Below, piece after piece: positions 62,205 through 64,000 of a stretch of 64,000 nucleotides of DNA (its first letter is position 1; each line of letters starts with the position of its first letter). Origin of the DNA: an uncultured Gluconobacter sp. (GTDB taxonomy: Bacteria > Pseudomonadota > Alphaproteobacteria > Acetobacterales > Acetobacteraceae); assembly GCA_937880175.1 (NCBI GenBank), contig CALFLO010000176.1, positions 1 to 64,000 on the forward strand. The letters run 5' to 3'. Under the pieces are notes generated by a model. The model saw nothing but the letters and a program-made list of their open reading frames with translations. It ran no database searches and had not been told where the DNA came from. Position numbers and translations under genes: made by a program.

Positions 62205-63347
62205 TCAGCGTCCGTCGAAGAAGTCGCGGACCTTGGCGAAGAAGCCGCTGTTTTCAGGGCTGCCCTTGGCGTGGTCGTCCCCGGCTTCCTTCTCGAACTC
62301 TTCGAGAAGCTCACGCTGGCGCTTCGTCAGATGGCTCGGCGTTTCGACCGAAACCTGGATGTACATGTCCCCACGCGCCGAGGAGCGCAGGACCGAGAAG
62401 CCCTTGCCGCGCAGACGGAACGTCTCGCCCGTTTGTGTACCAGCGGGGATGCGGACCTTGCTGCGGCCGCCATCCACAACCGGAACCTCGACTTCCGTGC
62501 CCAGAGCCGCCTGCGTCATGCGCAGCGGAACGCGGCAGTAGATGTTCGCCCCGTCGCGCTGGAAAATGTCATGCGATAGGACGGAGATGTGAACATACAG
62601 GTCGCCCGGCTGCACGCCTTCACCACCGGCCTCGCCCTTGCCCGCCATGCGGATGCGCGTGCCATCCTCGACGCCAGCCGGGATATCGATGCTGATGGTT
62701 TCCGTCTTCGCTTCCGTGCCGGTTCCATGACAGACCTTGCACGGATTGCTGACGGTCCGTCCCGAACCATGGCAGGTCGGGCAGGGGCGCTCCACGAGGA
62801 AGAAGCCCTGCTGCGCCCGGACCTTGCCCGCACCATGACAGGTCGGACACGTGCTGCTGCCGGCATTGGGATCGGCCGAACCTGAACCATGACAGGAGCT
62901 GCACGCCACGCGGGTGCGGACCTCAACGTCCTTTTTCACGCCCGTGAAGGCTTTCATCAGCGTGATTTCGACCTGAACCTGGACATCCGCCCCGGTCCGG
63001 CGTCCACCACCCCGACGGCCACCCATCATGTCGCCGAACATCTGGTCGAAGATGTCGCCCAGACCGCCAGCACCGGCAAAACCACCCCCGAAGCCGCCGC
63101 CTGCTCCGCCCATGCCGCCTTCGAAAGCATCATGGCCGTACTGGTCATAGGCGGCGCGCTTCTGCGCGTCCTTCAGGACCTCATAGGCTTCGTTGATTTC
63201 CTTGAACTTCTGCTCGGCGGCGTCGTCACCCGGGTTGCGGTCGGGGTGAAAGCGCATGGCCTGCTTGCGGAAAGCTTTCTTCAGCTCGTCCGGCGAGGCC
63301 GTGCGGGAGACTTCAAGGGATTCGTAATAGTCGATTCTGGTGGCCAT
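62205..63347 (-). CDS. dnaJ: chaperone DnaJ
   Basis: A 380-residue type I DnaJ. The J domain has the HPD motif at 34-36. A Gly/Phe-rich region follows, then four CxxCxGxG zinc repeats ([32 protein letters not shown]) and the C-terminal substrate-binding domain. It delivers unfolded proteins to DnaK. It lies 143 bp after dnaK on the same strand, with a hairpin between. Confidence 0.97.
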   Translation of the reverse strand: MATRIDYYESLEVSRTASPDELKKAFRKQAMRFHPDRNPGDDAAEQKFKEINEAYEVLKDAQKRAAYDQYGHDAFEGGMGGAGGGFGGGFAGAGGLGDIFDQMFGDMMGGRRGGGRRTGADVQVQVEITLMKAFTGVKKDVEVRTRVACSSCHGSGSADPNAGSSTCPTCHGAGKVRAQQGFFLVERPCPTCHGSGRTVSNPCKVCHGTGTEAKTETISIDIPAGVEDGTRIRMAGKGEAGGEGVQPGDLYVHISVLSHDIFQRDGANIYCRVPLRMTQAALGTEVEVPVVDGGRSKVRIPAGTQTGETFRLRGKGFSVLRSSARGDMYIQVSVETPSHLTKRQRELLEEFEKEAGDDHAKGSPENSGFFAKVRDFFDGR

Positions 63348-63406
63348 GGTCGGTCCTTGGGGCGTTCCGGAAGGCGGTCCCTGTTATGGGCCGGAAAAAC
63401 AAGAAT

Positions 63407-63436
63407 GGCGCCCACCCCCTTGCGGGAACGGGCGCC
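63407..63436 (-). terminator. hairpin between dnaK and dnaJ
   Basis: GGCGCCC/GGGCGCC arms around a 16-nt loop, followed on the minus strand by ATTCTTGTTTTT. It may lower dnaJ expression relative to dnaK or protect the dnaK message end. Confidence 0.6.
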
Positions 63437-63490
63437 CTCGGAAAACAGGGCCGGACGGAGCGTTCAGCCCCGTCCGGAAATGTCACCCGA

Positions 63491-64000
<510 letters not shown>

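Overview
This GC-rich window (about 60 % G+C by eye) looks chromosomal and comes from an acetic acid bacterium, most likely Gluconobacter or a close relative. The main grounds are an NAD-dependent xylitol dehydrogenase very close to the one I remember from G. oxydans, a GH68 levansucrase, several TonB-dependent receptors, an orphan 2-oxoglutarate dehydrogenase E1 gene and a dnaK-dnaJ pair. The assignment rests on remembered sequences; no search was run. I see no CRISPR array, insertion sequence, prophage or rRNA. There are two tRNA genes: Lys(TTT) and Pro(CGG).

Layout. 0-7.6 kb: MscS-type channel, an HxlR regulator divergent from a PRISE-type reductase, a DsbD-like reductase, a small exported protein and a periplasmic cupin. 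7.7-18.6 kb: a purine salvage/catabolism island with a TonB receptor, a LysR regulator, a flavoprotein monooxygenase, allantoinase (puuE), OHCU decarboxylase (uraD), HIU hydrolase (uraH), an NCS2 purine permease, a DUF3034 outer-membrane protein and guanine deaminase. 18.7-21.8 kb: an autotransporter-type O-heptosyltransferase facing a DUF6056 membrane protein and a small membrane-anchored protein. 22-31.6 kb: housekeeping genes (trhO, uvrA, ssb, a cyclophilin, coaD, gyrA). 31.9-37.8 kb: a large duplicated Hint-domain surface protein and a second TonB receptor. 38-46.8 kb: arfB, tRNA-Lys, a tiny lipoprotein, sucA, an esterase, a 2OG oxygenase, asd, murQ and a host-attachment-family protein. 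47-50 kb: a 43-codon ORF, hemH, a candidate small RNA and levansucrase. 50-57.5 kb: tRNA-Pro, lepB, etfAB, ETF-QO, trmB, metK and xylitol dehydrogenase. 57.5-64 kb: dapB, HxlR/azoR, hmp/nsrR with a textbook NsrR box, a shikimate-dehydrogenase-like gene, dnaJ and the 3' part of dnaK.

Functional links. The purine island carries the steps after urate (HIU to OHCU to allantoin to allantoate), uptake and guanine deamination, but no recognisable urate oxidase (uricase, HpxO or PuuD). The FMO-like flavoprotein heading the operon is the natural candidate for that missing step and is the most interesting functional hypothesis here. Other points worth checking are a promoter-to-terminator small RNA (about 95 nt) and a long hairpin in front of the levansucrase gene, a TrmB whose conserved N-terminus starts upstream of any ATG/GTG/TTG, and a 46-bp palindromic repeat found twice, both times between convergent genes.
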